DNA of 64,000 nt, from the IMG/VR virus record IMGVR_UViG_3300009506_000009, positions 1-64,000 of that record; one strand, given 5' to 3'. Of this stretch, positions 1-8,898 are shown in pieces; position 1 is the first letter of the stretch, and each line of letters opens with the position of its first letter. The DNA is from a virus. Below the pieces are notes generated by a model that saw only the letters and a list, made by a program, of their open reading frames with translations, did no database searches and was not told the DNA's origin. The translations under genes and the position numbers were made by a program.

Positions 1-2206
1 GAATATCATTGTACTTCAACCAGTCTTTGATTAGCTCACGAACATTATCAGAGATAGGACCAAGGCCGTCTGTAATCTTACGAAGCATATCGGTATCTAT
101 GATCCCAGTCTTATTGAACTGATCAATTAGTTTAGAGAGATCGAAGCGTGCACCAGCAACTTTTTCTAATGCGCTGGACAGCCCTTTGCCTTCTAATCCA
201 CGTGTGAGAACCTGCTGTATAATTCGCCCAACGTCATTTAATATACTGAAGTCTGCAAGTTTGAAGCCTTCAAGATAGGCTTCCATAACTTTAGAACCCC
301 ACTTGTCGATTGTACTAAGAGGTCCCTTCTTAGGAGGCGAGTGCCCCTGGAAGAAGCTTGCAATAAAGTTGGCTACCTTATTCAATGCTTGACTGATCCA
401 ACGAATTGCTCCACCAAGGAATCCATCGGCATATGTTCGTGCTAGTCTTTCACCCCAAGCTAATGCTCGTGTGCCTAAGTCAGTGAAGAACCCGGCAATA
501 TTTACTCCTGCGTTAGACAGGACTTTCATAATTCCGACGATGGCTGTGGCAACGATAGCAGGCCACCCTAGGAATACCTTACCAATACCGAGTAGGGAAG
601 TGAACAATGAAGCAAACATCCCTAATGCCTGTGGTACAAGCAGAAGTAGTCTACCAAATCCAAGTACCACCAATGAGACAGCATTAGCAAGCTGGCCTAC
701 CATAAATAGGACAGGTCCAAGAGCGACTAATGCAACAGCACCTAATACGAATAAACGTTTCTTACCACTATCAAGAGTCTTAAACCAGTCATTAAACAGG
801 CGGATGGCTGGTACAAGCATCATTATAATCTCATTTAATGGAGGAAGAAGAGCCTGACCTAGTGTTATACCAACATCATTAATGTTGTTTCTCAATAGCC
901 CCATCTGGCTCTTAGTGGAAGTCATAGCAAGCTCATACTCTTCCATCAAGGAAGAAGCTCGCTCCCATTCAGTTCGAGCAATAGATAAATTCCTACGAAC
1001 CATGTCAATATTCTCTGCAAGTGCCGCCATACCACGACCACCACGGGCACCACCAATTTCCATCATTTCTGCAAGAGCCAGAGCCTCGTTGCTTCCATTG
1101 TGAGCGGCATCAATAATATCAAGCATGACGCCCAAGGCATCCTCATTGATCTTATTTAATACTTCTTGAGCAGAACCATACCCTTCGATGGCAGACATGG
1201 ACTTAGCTACGGCATCCTTATGGGTGATCATACCCTCTGTAGCACGACGCAATGCAGTGCCTGCTTCACTTTCAGTCAAACCAAGAGCAATCAATGTAGT
1301 TGTAAGAGCGGCGGCATCCTGTGCGTTGATATCAAGAAGTGCGGCCTGCTGTGCCCAACTGGAGAGACCACGCATGATCTGCGCCGCAGTAGCACCTGTA
1401 CTGTTTTCAAGTTTGTTAAGAACATTTGCTAATCGTTCTACTTTTTCTGTGCTCTCATTTAAGTTCCATGACTTATCTGCACCAGAGAATGCATTTGCAA
1501 TCTTTCCAAGTGCAAGTGCCGCTTCATCAGCCGCAATGCCAGTAGAAACAGAAAACATGTTCATAATACGAACAGAATCTGAGATTGCTTCTACAGATGT
1601 AACACCCATTGTTCCTAATACCTCAGCGATACTTAATAGATCGTCATGAGATGTGGTTGTATTTATAGCTAGTTCACGAATCTTATCAGATAACTCCCCC
1701 ATCTGTTGAACAGTGAACCCAGTAACCTTACGAACACGAGTTAATGCATCCTCATATTCAATTGCTAGTGAAGCTTGATTCTTTAAGAATGCACCCAATG
1801 GAATGGATACAACAAAAGTAAGCACACGTCCAACCGTGGATATGGACTGTGACAACAGACGCATAGAGTCACCAACGTTTTGAATGGCTTTCTGCCATCC
1901 CATAAACGTTTGTTGCGCTGATCTTACCCTATCCTGTATGCCTTTGATCGCACTATCTATAGCCCCCCTTCCCTTTGCAAGTGCACTGCTGATCCCACCA
2001 ACAAATGAGGTTCCGGCTGTACCTACACCCCCAATACCACCTGCGATACCACCCGTGGTACCTGCTTGCTTCGCTGAAGCTGTGGCTACTTTGTTAAGTG
2101 CGGCAGTTAGGCTGTTGACCTTTGTAATTAAAGCACCAACAGCCTTCTGTGCACCGCTTGTGTCCCCACCTATTGTAAGGATAATATTATTTTTGTTTGC
2201 CGCCAT
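1..2206 (-). CDS. tail tape measure protein (3' end outside window)
   Basis: Open minus-strand frame from an ATG at 2206 to the window edge (735 codons so far), so the C-terminus is missing. It sets tail length and is threaded through the tail tube. The N-terminal half reads like the TP901-type tape measure core (small-residue-rich start, then helical repeats with SHDDLLSIAEVLG and SGADKSWNLN type segments). Roughly residues 480-560 are strongly hydrophobic (LFVLGAVALVALGPVL and following), as expected for membrane-active tape measure segments. It follows the tail assembly chaperone pair directly, the canonical order in siphophages. Confidence 0.9.
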   Translation of the reverse strand, partial: MAANKNNIILTIGGDTSGAQKAVGALITKVNSLTAALNKVATASAKQAGTTGGIAGGIGGVGTAGTSFVGGISSALAKGRGAIDSAIKGIQDRVRSAQQTFMGWQKAIQNVGDSMRLLSQSISTVGRVLTFVVSIPLGAFLKNQASLAIEYEDALTRVRKVTGFTVQQMGELSDKIRELAINTTTSHDDLLSIAEVLGTMGVTSVEAISDSVRIMNMFSVSTGIAADEAALALGKIANAFSGADKSWNLNESTEKVERLANVLNKLENSTGATAAQIMRGLSSWAQQAALLDINAQDAAALTTTLIALGLTESEAGTALRRATEGMITHKDAVAKSMSAIEGYGSAQEVLNKINEDALGVMLDIIDAAHNGSNEALALAEMMEIGGARGGRGMAALAENIDMVRRNLSIARTEWERASSLMEEYELAMTSTKSQMGLLRNNINDVGITLGQALLPPLNEIIMMLVPAIRLFNDWFKTLDSGKKRLFVLGAVALVALGPVLFMVGQLANAVSLVVLGFGRLLLLVPQALGMFASLFTSLLGIGKVFLGWPAIVATAIVGIMKVLSNAGVNIAGFFTDLGTRALAWGERLARTYADGFLGGAIRWISQALNKVANFIASFFQGHSPPKKGPLSTIDKWGSKVMEAYLEGFKLADFSILNDVGRIIQQVLTRGLEGKGLSSALEKVAGARFDLSKLIDQFNKTGIIDTDMLRKITDGLGPISDNVRELIKDWLKYNDI

Positions 2207-2209
2207 AGG

Positions 2210-2563
2210 TCACTCTCGAATAGTTTTGACACCCGTGAATAATGGGTTCTGTTTGATACCCTTTTCACTTTCACCTTTGCCCAAGATGACCCGTACTTCG
2301 CCTGATGGTATCTTATCACGCAAGTGAGACAGTCTTCCTCCTCCCCTGGAGGCCCTACTCCAAGGTACTCGGTTGCCTAACGCTCGTGTGACTTTCTTTG
2401 TATAGTCTTGTAGACTCTTTGCTCCCTTCTTATCCATCGGGGTACGTGCTATTGGTAGCAACATAACCATGTCGTTTAGGAATTGTACCTTGTCTTCTTG
2501 TACTAGTTTCCAGGTTTCAAGAAGCCAATCAAATCCATATAAACGAACGTGATCAAGGATCAC
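2210..2563 (-). CDS. tail assembly chaperone, frameshifted distal part (gpT-like)
   Basis: This frame sits between the chaperone gene and the tape measure gene and lies in the -1 frame relative to the upstream chaperone. It stays open upstream past its nominal GTG start to the T TTT TTC slippery site at 2641-2647, so it is most likely expressed as a fusion: about 125 residues of the upstream protein plus 143 residues from this frame (2210-2641). This matches the lambda gpG/gpGT arrangement. The basic C-terminal part would recruit tape measure or tube protein during tail assembly. Independent expression from the GTG cannot be excluded. Confidence 0.8.
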   Translation of the reverse strand: MILDHVRLYGFDWLLETWKLVQEDKVQFLNDMVMLLPIARTPMDKKGAKSLQDYTKKVTRALGNRVPWSRASRGGGRLSHLRDKIPSGEVRVILGKGESEKGIKQNPLFTGVKTIRE

Positions 2564-2583
2564 ATCATCAGGCCAACCATAGG

Positions 2584-3015
2584 CTACTCTGATGTCGTGG
2601 AGGATTCGGGCTGTCCGTCCTGTTCCGAATCTGAAGTAGAGAAAAAACGGTCTATCAAGCTCCTGACTGTTGGATGTTTCTCGTATACTACAATCCCGGC
2701 TTCAATAAGGACTGCGGCATCAAAATATAATTCAGCCTCTTCTGCCGTACACCCAGTAATTGCATGAAATAAGTCAATCATAGCATCCGCAGTGAGAAGG
2801 GTAAGGATATTAGCAAGAAACTCAACTCCGGCCTCGGCGTCTGAGTTACCTTGTTTCTGAAGTTCTGAATATATAGAACCACCATATTTAGCGGCCCATC
2901 TTGTCAGACCCTGCATCTGGATAGCCTGACGCCTACCTCGTGTGATTAACGGGTATTCATTCCCATCAATGAAGATACTTTCATTTTCAACATATACTAC
3001 TTGTTCTGTGCTCAT
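2584..3015 (-). CDS. tail assembly chaperone (gpG-like)
   Basis: 143-residue protein between the tail tube gene and the tape measure gene, the canonical position of the tail assembly chaperone. The start chosen is the ATG at 3015, with GGAGAG a few bases upstream; a TTG four codons earlier is less likely. The late part of the gene carries an in-frame T TTT TTC heptamer, and a -1 slip there yields the longer fusion with the 2210-2563 frame. No enzymatic motif is seen. The stop at 2584 ends the short product. Confidence 0.8.
   Translation of the reverse strand: MSTEQVVYVENESIFIDGNEYPLITRGRRQAIQMQGLTRWAAKYGGSIYSELQKQGNSDAEAGVEFLANILTLLTADAMIDLFHAITGCTAEEAELYFDAAVLIEAGIVVYEKHPTVRSLIDRFFSTSDSEQDGQPESSTTSE
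2641..2647 (-). promoter_or_regulatory. -1 ribosomal frameshift slippery heptamer
   Basis: Minus strand reads T TTT TTC with X XXY YYZ phasing exactly in frame with the 3015 start. The -1 frame is open from here through 2210, and the zero frame stops at 2584. Position and geometry match the programmed frameshift of siphophage tail chaperones. Confidence 0.8.
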
Positions 3016-3030
3016 TCTACTCTCCAATGT

Positions 3031-3055
3031 AAAAAGCCGTCTTGTTCAGACGGCT
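3031..3055 (-). terminator. Rho-independent terminator after tail tube gene
   Basis: Minus strand: 8-bp stem AGCCGTCT/AGACGGCT with a 5-nt loop followed by TTTTT. It lies between the tail tube gene and the chaperone gene. No promoter is visible behind it, so it probably attenuates, leaving a high tube-to-chaperone ratio. Confidence 0.8.
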
Positions 3056-3085
3056 CATGTGTTTTTAATTGTTCTCTACTCAGGA

Positions 3086-3514
3086 TTATGCTGGTGTCGC
3101 AGTAACTCGTGATAGAGCACCTTGACCTTCGGCATCAACATCTAGGGTAGCGTAGTCATCGGTTCCAACGCTGTGGTCAACGCTGGTCAGCACTGCTAAG
3201 CCTTCCCAACAATCACCATCGTCGTTCTGCGATACCCAAAAGCGAAGTTTACAAGTTGTACCTGCAACCACCTGATCAAAGATGGTATCGTCGCCAATGC
3301 TGAAGTAACCAGAGATACTTGCACTCCAAGACATCCAGGTTCGGGCCTTAGTGATCCACGCATCCGATAAGCTGGCAACAAACGGTTTGTACTCCGCTGT
3401 ATCAACGGTGATTGAAATGCTGAACTCATTTCGCTCAGGCAAATCAACGAATGCGGTGTAAGGTGATGTATCAGAAATCTGAATAAGAGCGTCAATTCCT
3501 ACAATAGCCGCCAT
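3086..3514 (-). CDS. major tail protein (tail tube subunit)
   Basis: 142 residues, ATG at 3514 with AAGGAG upstream. The position (after the connector/completion genes and before the chaperones) and an N-terminus MAAIVGIDALIQISD followed by beta-rich sequence fit a siphophage tail tube protein. It is flanked upstream by a long leader with a NATTGTAG motif and downstream by a terminator, so it appears to be its own highly expressed unit. The assignment rests on synteny and size; no catalytic motif is expected. Confidence 0.75.
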   Translation of the reverse strand: MAAIVGIDALIQISDTSPYTAFVDLPERNEFSISITVDTAEYKPFVASLSDAWITKARTWMSWSASISGYFSIGDDTIFDQVVAGTTCKLRFWVSQNDDGDCWEGLAVLTSVDHSVGTDDYATLDVDAEGQGALSRVTATPA

Positions 3515-3646
3515 AGTTTATTCTCCTTGGTGTTAAATATTCATATACCAATCTCCTTTGCTCGTGAGTGTTCTCAATAGATTGTGTAGTGTGTGTGTTC
3601 TCAAAGTCAGAGTGCCATCTCATCTATCACTCTGCCACGTTGCTTT

Positions 3647-3654
3647 CTACAATC
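3647..3654 (-). promoter_or_regulatory. NATTGTAG motif (candidate late promoter) upstream of tail tube
   Basis: Minus strand GATTGTAG just after the stop of the 3664-4095 gene and about 130 nt before the tail tube ATG. It is one of ten intergenic copies, each oriented toward the next gene or RNA. Confidence 0.5.
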
Positions 3655-3663
3655 GAAGTATAG

Positions 3664-4095
3664 TTACTTCGTATACTTCTTGTATCCCTCTACATGTGCT
3701 CTAGCTGGATTCACATCAACAGGTAATACAGGGAAGTCAGCCGGGATAAACAAACAGCTTCCAGGCTTAAGGCTCTTCCAGAATATACGTACAAGGGCAG
3801 TTGCCTCTCTTGCTTTGTAACTAGACTCCATAGCCAGCACCACATCTCCTAATGATCCTGCCTTTGGTTGGGCATAGGTGTTATGTAAAACCAACTGGGC
3901 AAAGTCGTCATTGACGTATGTTCCCTTTGGTGGTAACTTTGTTGGATCAGGCTCTGGCTCCGGCATATCTTGTGGGGCCATGCGAAGCTTCCCTGTGGAT
4001 TCTGGCTTCACACTAGGCACTTCCATCACGTACTTTTCCTTGGCAACCAAGTGATCAACACCCTTCTCTTCTTCCTTCTTTTCTTTATCAGACAT
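3664..4095 (-). CDS. hypothetical virion protein
   Basis: 143 residues with a highly charged Lys/Glu-rich N-terminus and a Pro-rich middle (PEPEPDPTKLPP). ATG at 4095 has GGAG upstream. It sits in the head-tail connector operon between a tail completion-like gene and the tail tube gene. No family recognised; a minor structural or assembly role is inferred from position only. Confidence 0.75.
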   Translation of the reverse strand: MSDKEKKEEEKGVDHLVAKEKYVMEVPSVKPESTGKLRMAPQDMPEPEPDPTKLPPKGTYVNDDFAQLVLHNTYAQPKAGSLGDVVLAMESSYKAREATALVRIFWKSLKPGSCLFIPADFPVLPVDVNPARAHVEGYKKYTK

Positions 4096-4105
4096 GACTC
4101 ATCTC

Positions 4106-4573
4106 CTATAGAGCAATACTACGATCCAACGCCTCAACATAGAAGGGGATCAAGTAAAAGCTAATATCATTTAACTGACCAATTGCCGCATCCCCAATGT
4201 CCGTAACATAGGCTTTGGGAGTGACACTGCTAAGCCGTGGGTCTTCCTGTAAGGAAGTGGGCAACCTTGAAACAACTTCACGAAGGTCTGCTTCAATTCC
4301 ATCATGATAGCGGATCATATAGACACAAGAGATTACCCAGGCCCATTTAATATTACCAAATGTTCTACGAGGTTGGCTAGTTCCTCCGCCAAACTCTAAC
4401 ACAATACCGTCTGTGACACCCTCATCAACGCTACCTGCCATTATTCTGTCGAAAACGGTATCAACATCGCCTATCTGACACCGCTCTTCAGAGAGACGGT
4501 CCTGGAAGGCCACAACGAATGCTTGTCTTACGGCTTCCTCGATGGTGCTATAACTTAAACCGGATACTGCCAT
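4106..4573 (-). CDS. tail terminator / completion-like protein
   Basis: 155 residues, start codon overlapping the stop of the upstream gene (translational coupling) with GAGGAG upstream. Its position between a gp10-like protein and the tail tube gene is where siphophages encode the tail terminator that caps the tube. The sequence itself has no diagnostic motif, so the call is by synteny. Confidence 0.6.
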   Translation of the reverse strand: MAVSGLSYSTIEEAVRQAFVVAFQDRLSEERCQIGDVDTVFDRIMAGSVDEGVTDGIVLEFGGGTSQPRRTFGNIKWAWVISCVYMIRYHDGIEADLREVVSRLPTSLQEDPRLSSVTPKAYVTDIGDAAIGQLNDISFYLIPFYVEALDRSIAL

Positions 4574-5274
4574 CAGCTTCTCCTCTTCAAAAACTCTTTG
4601 ATCATCAGCTTTCCCCAGTCCTCTAGCTCTTTCGCAATAAACTGGGAATCATTCTCTAAAACATAAAGTGGGTAGTCAAACTTTCCTTGACCAGCCGGGA
4701 CCAATGGGTACCAGTCCGCAGTAGGTCTCTCAGTACCATGCTTGAATAGGGCAAACCGTAGGGCATATATAGCATTACGGGTTACACTAGTGTCTGGCTT
4801 CCTCTTACTCCTGGTAGGTTTAGTTCCAACAGCTTTAAACCAGCGGGAGTCATATTTAAACCCGGAGACTTGCTTTACATCCTTGAGTTGTGTAGTCTCT
4901 CCAGGCATAGACTTATAGTACAGCGTAATCCCCTTGTCCATGGCCCACTTACGCAGGACATTGTAGGATACTTTTCGTCCAGGCTTGATGCCGGATCGGA
5001 TGGTGCGATTCGCACCACGCCTACCTTCAAATAGGACCCATTGAGGATTGTCACCTTCTTGCCACTCGTGTAAAATATTCTGTGCTGACCTGCCACTAGC
5101 ACCAACGTCAACAGTATGCCCCTTCTTGAGCACGTTTTTGAATCTCTGTTCGATTCGAATAACGTGATGGAACCCTTTACGTAGGGCCTGAGTAGAGGCA
5201 AGCTGTACTTGTTTTAACTCTTCAATGGTTTCAGGACCATTGATTAGCTGAACGTTTAACGTAACAATAGGCAT
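4573..5274 (-). CDS. HK97 gp10-like head-tail protein
   Basis: 233 residues, basic, in the head-tail connector block. It overlaps both neighbours by one base, showing a coupled operon. The N-terminus (helical, with Leu/Gln-rich ALRKGFHHVIRIEQRFKNVL) and C-terminal helical ending resemble HK97 gp10-type neck proteins, but it is longer than most. Assignment mainly from gene order. Confidence 0.6.
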   Translation of the reverse strand: MPIVTLNVQLINGPETIEELKQVQLASTQALRKGFHHVIRIEQRFKNVLKKGHTVDVGASGRSAQNILHEWQEGDNPQWVLFEGRRGANRTIRSGIKPGRKVSYNVLRKWAMDKGITLYYKSMPGETTQLKDVKQVSGFKYDSRWFKAVGTKPTRSKRKPDTSVTRNAIYALRFALFKHGTERPTADWYPLVPAGQGKFDYPLYVLENDSQFIAKELEDWGKLMIKEFLKRRS

Positions 5275-5846
5275 TAGGCAATCTTCAAAGTCTTCTTTTT
5301 GATCATTGATTTCATGATACCATCGAGGTGGGAAGCAAGACCTAAATTCTTATCGGGACTTGGTTCTCCGCCCTTATCTTTGCTATCTGTCATCGTTGAC
5401 CACTTCAAGCTGGAGTCTGATCCCTGGCGACCATAGAAGTTATTGATAGCAACAATCATAGTAGCCGCCGCCAATCGAATATCAGCCGTAACATCACCTG
5501 ACCCTGCGGTATAAGTAATGTCTACATTACGTACACCACGGGTAAAGGACAAATTGTTCTTTAGCTGTACATAATACTCGCCAACATAAATATTGTCAGC
5601 ATCTACAGCTACATCAGACACTAGAATCTGACTGACAGCCACAATAGGAGTATGCTTTAGCCGCATCCATGTGGAGCCATCACCTGATTTAGTTTCTGTA
5701 AAGGAAGTGGTGGTCAGCCCAAGCTGAGGACGACCAATAAATTCTCGGATCATACCTTCTACCATCTCACTCCAGGTCTCTGGAATAGTTGAAGGTATCG
5801 TTTGGATGTCTCGGACATCCTGCTCAGTGCATAAAGTCCACGCCAT
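5274..5846 (-). CDS. head-tail connector (adaptor) protein
   Basis: 190 residues, first gene of its transcription unit (ATG at 5846, AGGAGAAGAAT upstream). The N-terminus with an acidic helix (TEQDVRDIQTIPSTIPETW) followed by a beta segment and a later helical stretch with a YGRQG motif is typical of gp6/gp15-type adaptors that attach under the portal. It follows the capsid gene, separated by a terminator and a NATTGTAG motif. Confidence 0.65.
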   Translation of the reverse strand: MAWTLCTEQDVRDIQTIPSTIPETWSEMVEGMIREFIGRPQLGLTTTSFTETKSGDGSTWMRLKHTPIVAVSQILVSDVAVDADNIYVGEYYVQLKNNLSFTRGVRNVDITYTAGSGDVTADIRLAAATMIVAINNFYGRQGSDSSLKWSTMTDSKDKGGEPSPDKNLGLASHLDGIMKSMIKKKTLKIA

Positions 5847-5873
5847 ATTCTTCTCCTAAAAGTAGTTCATCAT

Positions 5874-5881
5874 CTACAATT
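5874..5881 (-). promoter_or_regulatory. NATTGTAG motif (candidate late promoter) upstream of connector operon
   Basis: Minus strand AATTGTAG located directly behind the capsid terminator and 28 nt before the connector ATG. Confidence 0.5.
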
Positions 5882-5882
5882 G

Positions 5883-5913
5883 AAAAAAAGAGCACCCCGG
5901 TTAGGGGGTGCTC
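5883..5913 (-). terminator. Rho-independent terminator after major capsid gene
   Basis: Minus strand: 9-bp stem GAGCACCCC/GGGGTGCTC, 6-nt loop, then seven T. Ends the portal-protease-capsid unit. Confidence 0.9.
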
Positions 5914-5940
5914 CGTAAGGGTTAATATGATGACTGTGGA

Positions 5941-7245
5941 TTAGACAGTCTTGACGTTGCGGGTTACACTGATCAAGTTAGGATGTACCACACGAGGTGC
6001 CACATAGGTCTTGATGAAGTAACCGTAAGCATCCTTGGTGCGTGCTAGTTCAACGAAGTTGAACATGTTGCCAACGGACTCACCCATGTCATCGTAGAGA
6101 GATCGGATACCAAGACAACGATCAGGATTGATGTTGACAAGGACAATAATCTGCTCACCAGATGCAAGAGGAGTAATGTTGGCTTCACCAGCGGTTGCGC
6201 CCAAGTCTTCGTAGGTTGCAACGGTACCAGTGACATCACCATTGGAGTCGTAGGTCTTTGCGGCAATAATGTCAACCAACTTGAAGTCACCTGCGCCTGC
6301 GTCCTGACGGAAGATCATGTAAGCAAGAGCAGTAGCATCAGCAGTCCAGGCCAAAGTAACCTTCTGGTTAAGGGTAACAGCGGTCGCACCAACAGCGGTT
6401 CCGGCAACCTGCTCACCATCAGCGGTGACGGAGGCAATCTGCCAGTCGTAGTTTGCGGCGGCGAAGCTACCACCAGATGCAGGGGTTGCACTGGTTACAG
6501 CAGGGCTGGTGCTAGTGGACTGAGGAGCAACATAGTGAGACTCAAAGATCGGAGTATCACCGTATGCTCGCATGGTCAAACGACCTTCAAGCAGTTCAGC
6601 GTTCTGTAGAGGAAGCTGTACCTTGGTTTGTAGACCGTCAACAACCTGCTTCATTTTCATGCCCATCAAGAAAATACGAGGGTCATTACGTACACCACGA
6701 TAGTGGTTAACGTCATAAAGCATGTCGTCAAGTGCGGTTAGTGTGACCTTTGCACCTGCGAAGTCATGAACATTGGAAGGGGCCTCAGAATAAACAATAG
6801 GAAGAAGACCGGACGCCTGATAAGCATCACCAGTCCAATCGTAGTCATCTGCGGTACCGTAAAGAAGCATCCATTCCATAGCATCTGCCATACCTTCGAG
6901 GCTGTTCATAATCTCCTTTTCAAGAGCATTGATGAACTTAGCGGTAACACGCTGAGCGAACCCAGTTACCTCACCCCAAATACGGATGATCTTCATCTGA
7001 ACAGTCTTACGGGTGTATGCGCCCTTCTGGTTGGTACCAGTGGCGGACTCACCTTCGAACCAACCACTTGGGTGACTGGTCTGGACGTTGTACTCGTGGG
7101 TCTTACCTTCGGCTGGATCGATTGCGATAAGCTCGAACAATGGAGCAAGGTTCAAAAGCTCATCCTTCAATACAGGATCAAGATTCTCAGGAATAAGAGC
7201 AACGGCATCAACGCTGGTAAGGGCTTTGTTAATTTCAGTAGCCAT
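5941..7245 (-). CDS. major capsid protein with inserted Ig/FN3-like domain
   Basis: 434 residues, HK97-fold type: conserved N-terminal region with E-loop-like segment (around residues 50-90, NVQTSHPSGWFEG), long spine helix region (about 100-130) and a C-terminal axial part (YGYFIKTYVAPRVVHP). Residues about 243-357 are a Ser/Thr/Ala/Val-rich beta segment (YDWQIASVTADGEQVAG, VTLAWTADATALAYMIFRQ) that looks like a fibronectin-III/Ig domain inserted in the capsid fold, which would project from the shell. It follows the protease-scaffold gene and ends in a strong terminator. Confidence 0.9.
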   Translation of the reverse strand: MATEINKALTSVDAVALIPENLDPVLKDELLNLAPLFELIAIDPAEGKTHEYNVQTSHPSGWFEGESATGTNQKGAYTRKTVQMKIIRIWGEVTGFAQRVTAKFINALEKEIMNSLEGMADAMEWMLLYGTADDYDWTGDAYQASGLLPIVYSEAPSNVHDFAGAKVTLTALDDMLYDVNHYRGVRNDPRIFLMGMKMKQVVDGLQTKVQLPLQNAELLEGRLTMRAYGDTPIFESHYVAPQSTSTSPAVTSATPASGGSFAAANYDWQIASVTADGEQVAGTAVGATAVTLNQKVTLAWTADATALAYMIFRQDAGAGDFKLVDIIAAKTYDSNGDVTGTVATYEDLGATAGEANITPLASGEQIIVLVNINPDRCLGIRSLYDDMGESVGNMFNFVELARTKDAYGYFIKTYVAPRVVHPNLISVTRNVKTV

Positions 7246-7264
7246 TTTTATCTCCTAAATAATA

Positions 7265-8338
7265 TTAGTTGTTGAAGTGAAAACGTGCGGATAACGCCTT
7301 GTGTAAGCGGGTTGTTGCATCGTCATCTTCAACATCATTTTCAATAACAGTAGACTCATCAGTTTCAGGTACGACTGCTTTGTGGGCATCGGTCGGAACT
7401 TCGGCATCTTCACTGTCACCGTCTACTTCATCAGTATCCTGATCCTTTTCGACGGTCTCTTCAATGACTTCGGCTTCCTTTTCAACCAGTGACTTCACTA
7501 GGTCAGTAAGAACTGCCAACTGTGATTCGATATTTTCGAGACGGTCCGTTTCCTCTTCGGGAGTTTCGTCAACTTCCTCGGTGGTCTCATCGGTCTCTTC
7601 TTCTTCAATCGCTTCCTCGGTCTCTTCTACAACTTCTGTTGCATCTTCAACTTCGGTTTCGATTTCCTTGGTGGTCTCAACATCTTCCTCTTCAACAGGT
7701 ACATCTTCTGTTTCAATGGCTTCCGCTTCGATTTCATCCAGGACATCCTTTTCAAGGTCTGTTTTTTCTGACATCGGATTTTTCTCCTCTAGGATTGCAA
7801 GCATTTCCTTCGACAGTGTGTCCATACCGTATCGTTTGATCAATAGGTTAACATCAGTGTGTGCGGCTTTGTCACTGCTAAGGACTGCATCGTAATTGCC
7901 TGGGTGATCGACAAGTGAGATTTCACCCAGTAGGTAATCACTAATAAGCATGCCACCATCTTCAAGCCATGTGATGTCTTCAAAGTTGATCATCGCTCCA
8001 ATAGATAAAGCCTGGAGTAAACCAGTCTCAACTTCATCAGCGGCCTGCTTATTAATAACTTCGATCTTAACTTCGTTCCACTCCAGACCATCTTCAACAC
8101 CAATACCTAGAACCTTTCCAACTGGGTCGGGCTGGTGCATGCGGCGAATGTTGCCCCATTGTCGGTATCGAGAGATTGCTTTCTCTGTAGCGGATCGGGT
8201 AATAATATCACCGTGCATGTCCTTATTGTCGCTTGTGAAGAAACCCTTTGTGACTAACGTACCAGCTTTGGTACGGGTCATGGCTTCTTTACTCAGACGG
8301 ACCCCCACGGTTTTCTGAATAACGGTTGTGTTAGGCAT
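7265..8338 (-). CDS. prohead protease fused to acidic scaffold domain
   Basis: 357 residues. The N-terminal 160 resemble S78/XkdF-like prohead serine proteases: catalytic His in RRMHQPDPVGKV (about residue 68) and Ser in LLQALSIGAM (about residue 112). Residues about 190-330 are an extremely Glu/Asp/Thr/Val-rich low-complexity segment, likely a coiled or disordered scaffold, ending in LHKALSARFHFNN, a plausible capsid-binding tail. Protease-scaffold fusions next to the capsid gene are a known HK97-type arrangement. It would assemble inside the prohead and then degrade itself and the scaffold. Confidence 0.85.
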   Translation of the reverse strand: MPNTTVIQKTVGVRLSKEAMTRTKAGTLVTKGFFTSDNKDMHGDIITRSATEKAISRYRQWGNIRRMHQPDPVGKVLGIGVEDGLEWNEVKIEVINKQAADEVETGLLQALSIGAMINFEDITWLEDGGMLISDYLLGEISLVDHPGNYDAVLSSDKAAHTDVNLLIKRYGMDTLSKEMLAILEEKNPMSEKTDLEKDVLDEIEAEAIETEDVPVEEEDVETTKEIETEVEDATEVVEETEEAIEEEETDETTEEVDETPEEETDRLENIESQLAVLTDLVKSLVEKEAEVIEETVEKDQDTDEVDGDSEDAEVPTDAHKAVVPETDESTVIENDVEDDDATTRLHKALSARFHFNN

Positions 8339-8600
8339 TTGAATTTACCTCTGCGGCATGGTGAATACGTTCACCACGTACTTTACCGAATGTACGGTTT
8401 AGTTTGGACTGGGGTACTTGTAACACAGCTTCACAGGAGATACCTTTTACTCCGCCAGGAAACTCAATAGGTGCAGGCCAATCGCTCTTCCAGCGACTGT
8501 ATAGGACTTCAATATCTTCATCAGAAAGGAAGCCATCAATGATAATTTCGCTGACAACGTTAGGCGCACCTTCAGTAGTAATCGTGTAATTAGTGCTCAT
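8331..8600 (-). CDS. hypothetical head-region protein
   Basis: 89 residues from the ATG at 8600 (GGAG six bases upstream); an upstream in-frame TTG is less likely. It overlaps the protease gene by 8 bases and its upstream neighbour's end. No domain recognised; a middle segment FPGGVKGISCEAVLQV is distinctive. Role unknown, co-transcribed with portal and protease. Confidence 0.7.
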   Translation of the reverse strand: MSTNYTITTEGAPNVVSEIIIDGFLSDEDIEVLYSRWKSDWPAPIEFPGGVKGISCEAVLQVPQSKLNRTFGKVRGERIHHAAEVNSNA

Positions 8601-8898
8601 TTGTTTCTCCAATCGATTTTTCGAAGTCTTGTCTCAATTGATACAATTCGTGGCTCACAGCTTTAACTGCGGCACGTGCCGTTTCAGACGCAATTACATC
8701 AATGAGTTGCTTTAATACTCGCAACATTGGATCAGCGGGATACCACACCTTTCGTGCTCCACACTTTGGGCAGGTTATGACAAGGTTTGCTCCTTGTGTG
8801 CGTACTTGGGCATTATCAATCGGGAATAACTCGGACCCAACAAGATCGCCCAACGAGGTACCACATGATATACACACCCACGTGTTATTTTTACTCAT
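8590..8898 (-). CDS. zinc-ribbon protein
   Basis: 102 residues with two Cys pairs, CISCG near residues 9-13 and CPKCG near 43-47, forming a plausible zinc ribbon, followed by a helical C-terminus. ATG at 8898 with AGGAG upstream. It overlaps the portal gene and the next gene. Zinc-ribbon small proteins are common beside phage portal genes; function unknown. Confidence 0.75.
   Translation of the reverse strand: MSKNNTWVCISCGTSLGDLVGSELFPIDNAQVRTQGANLVITCPKCGARKVWYPADPMLRVLKQLIDVIASETARAAVKAVSHELYQLRQDFEKSIGETNEH

Noticed and set aside
2687-2694. NATTGTAG copy inside the tail chaperone gene as a promoter
   Set aside because: It lies in coding sequence and has no gene start at the usual distance; treated as chance, as are copies near 21388, 29358, 42304 and 55479.
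7464-7895. Ser/Thr-rich plus-strand frames opposite the protease-scaffold gene
   Set aside because: Mirror frames caused by the Glu-rich low-complexity sequence on the minus strand; no RBS.
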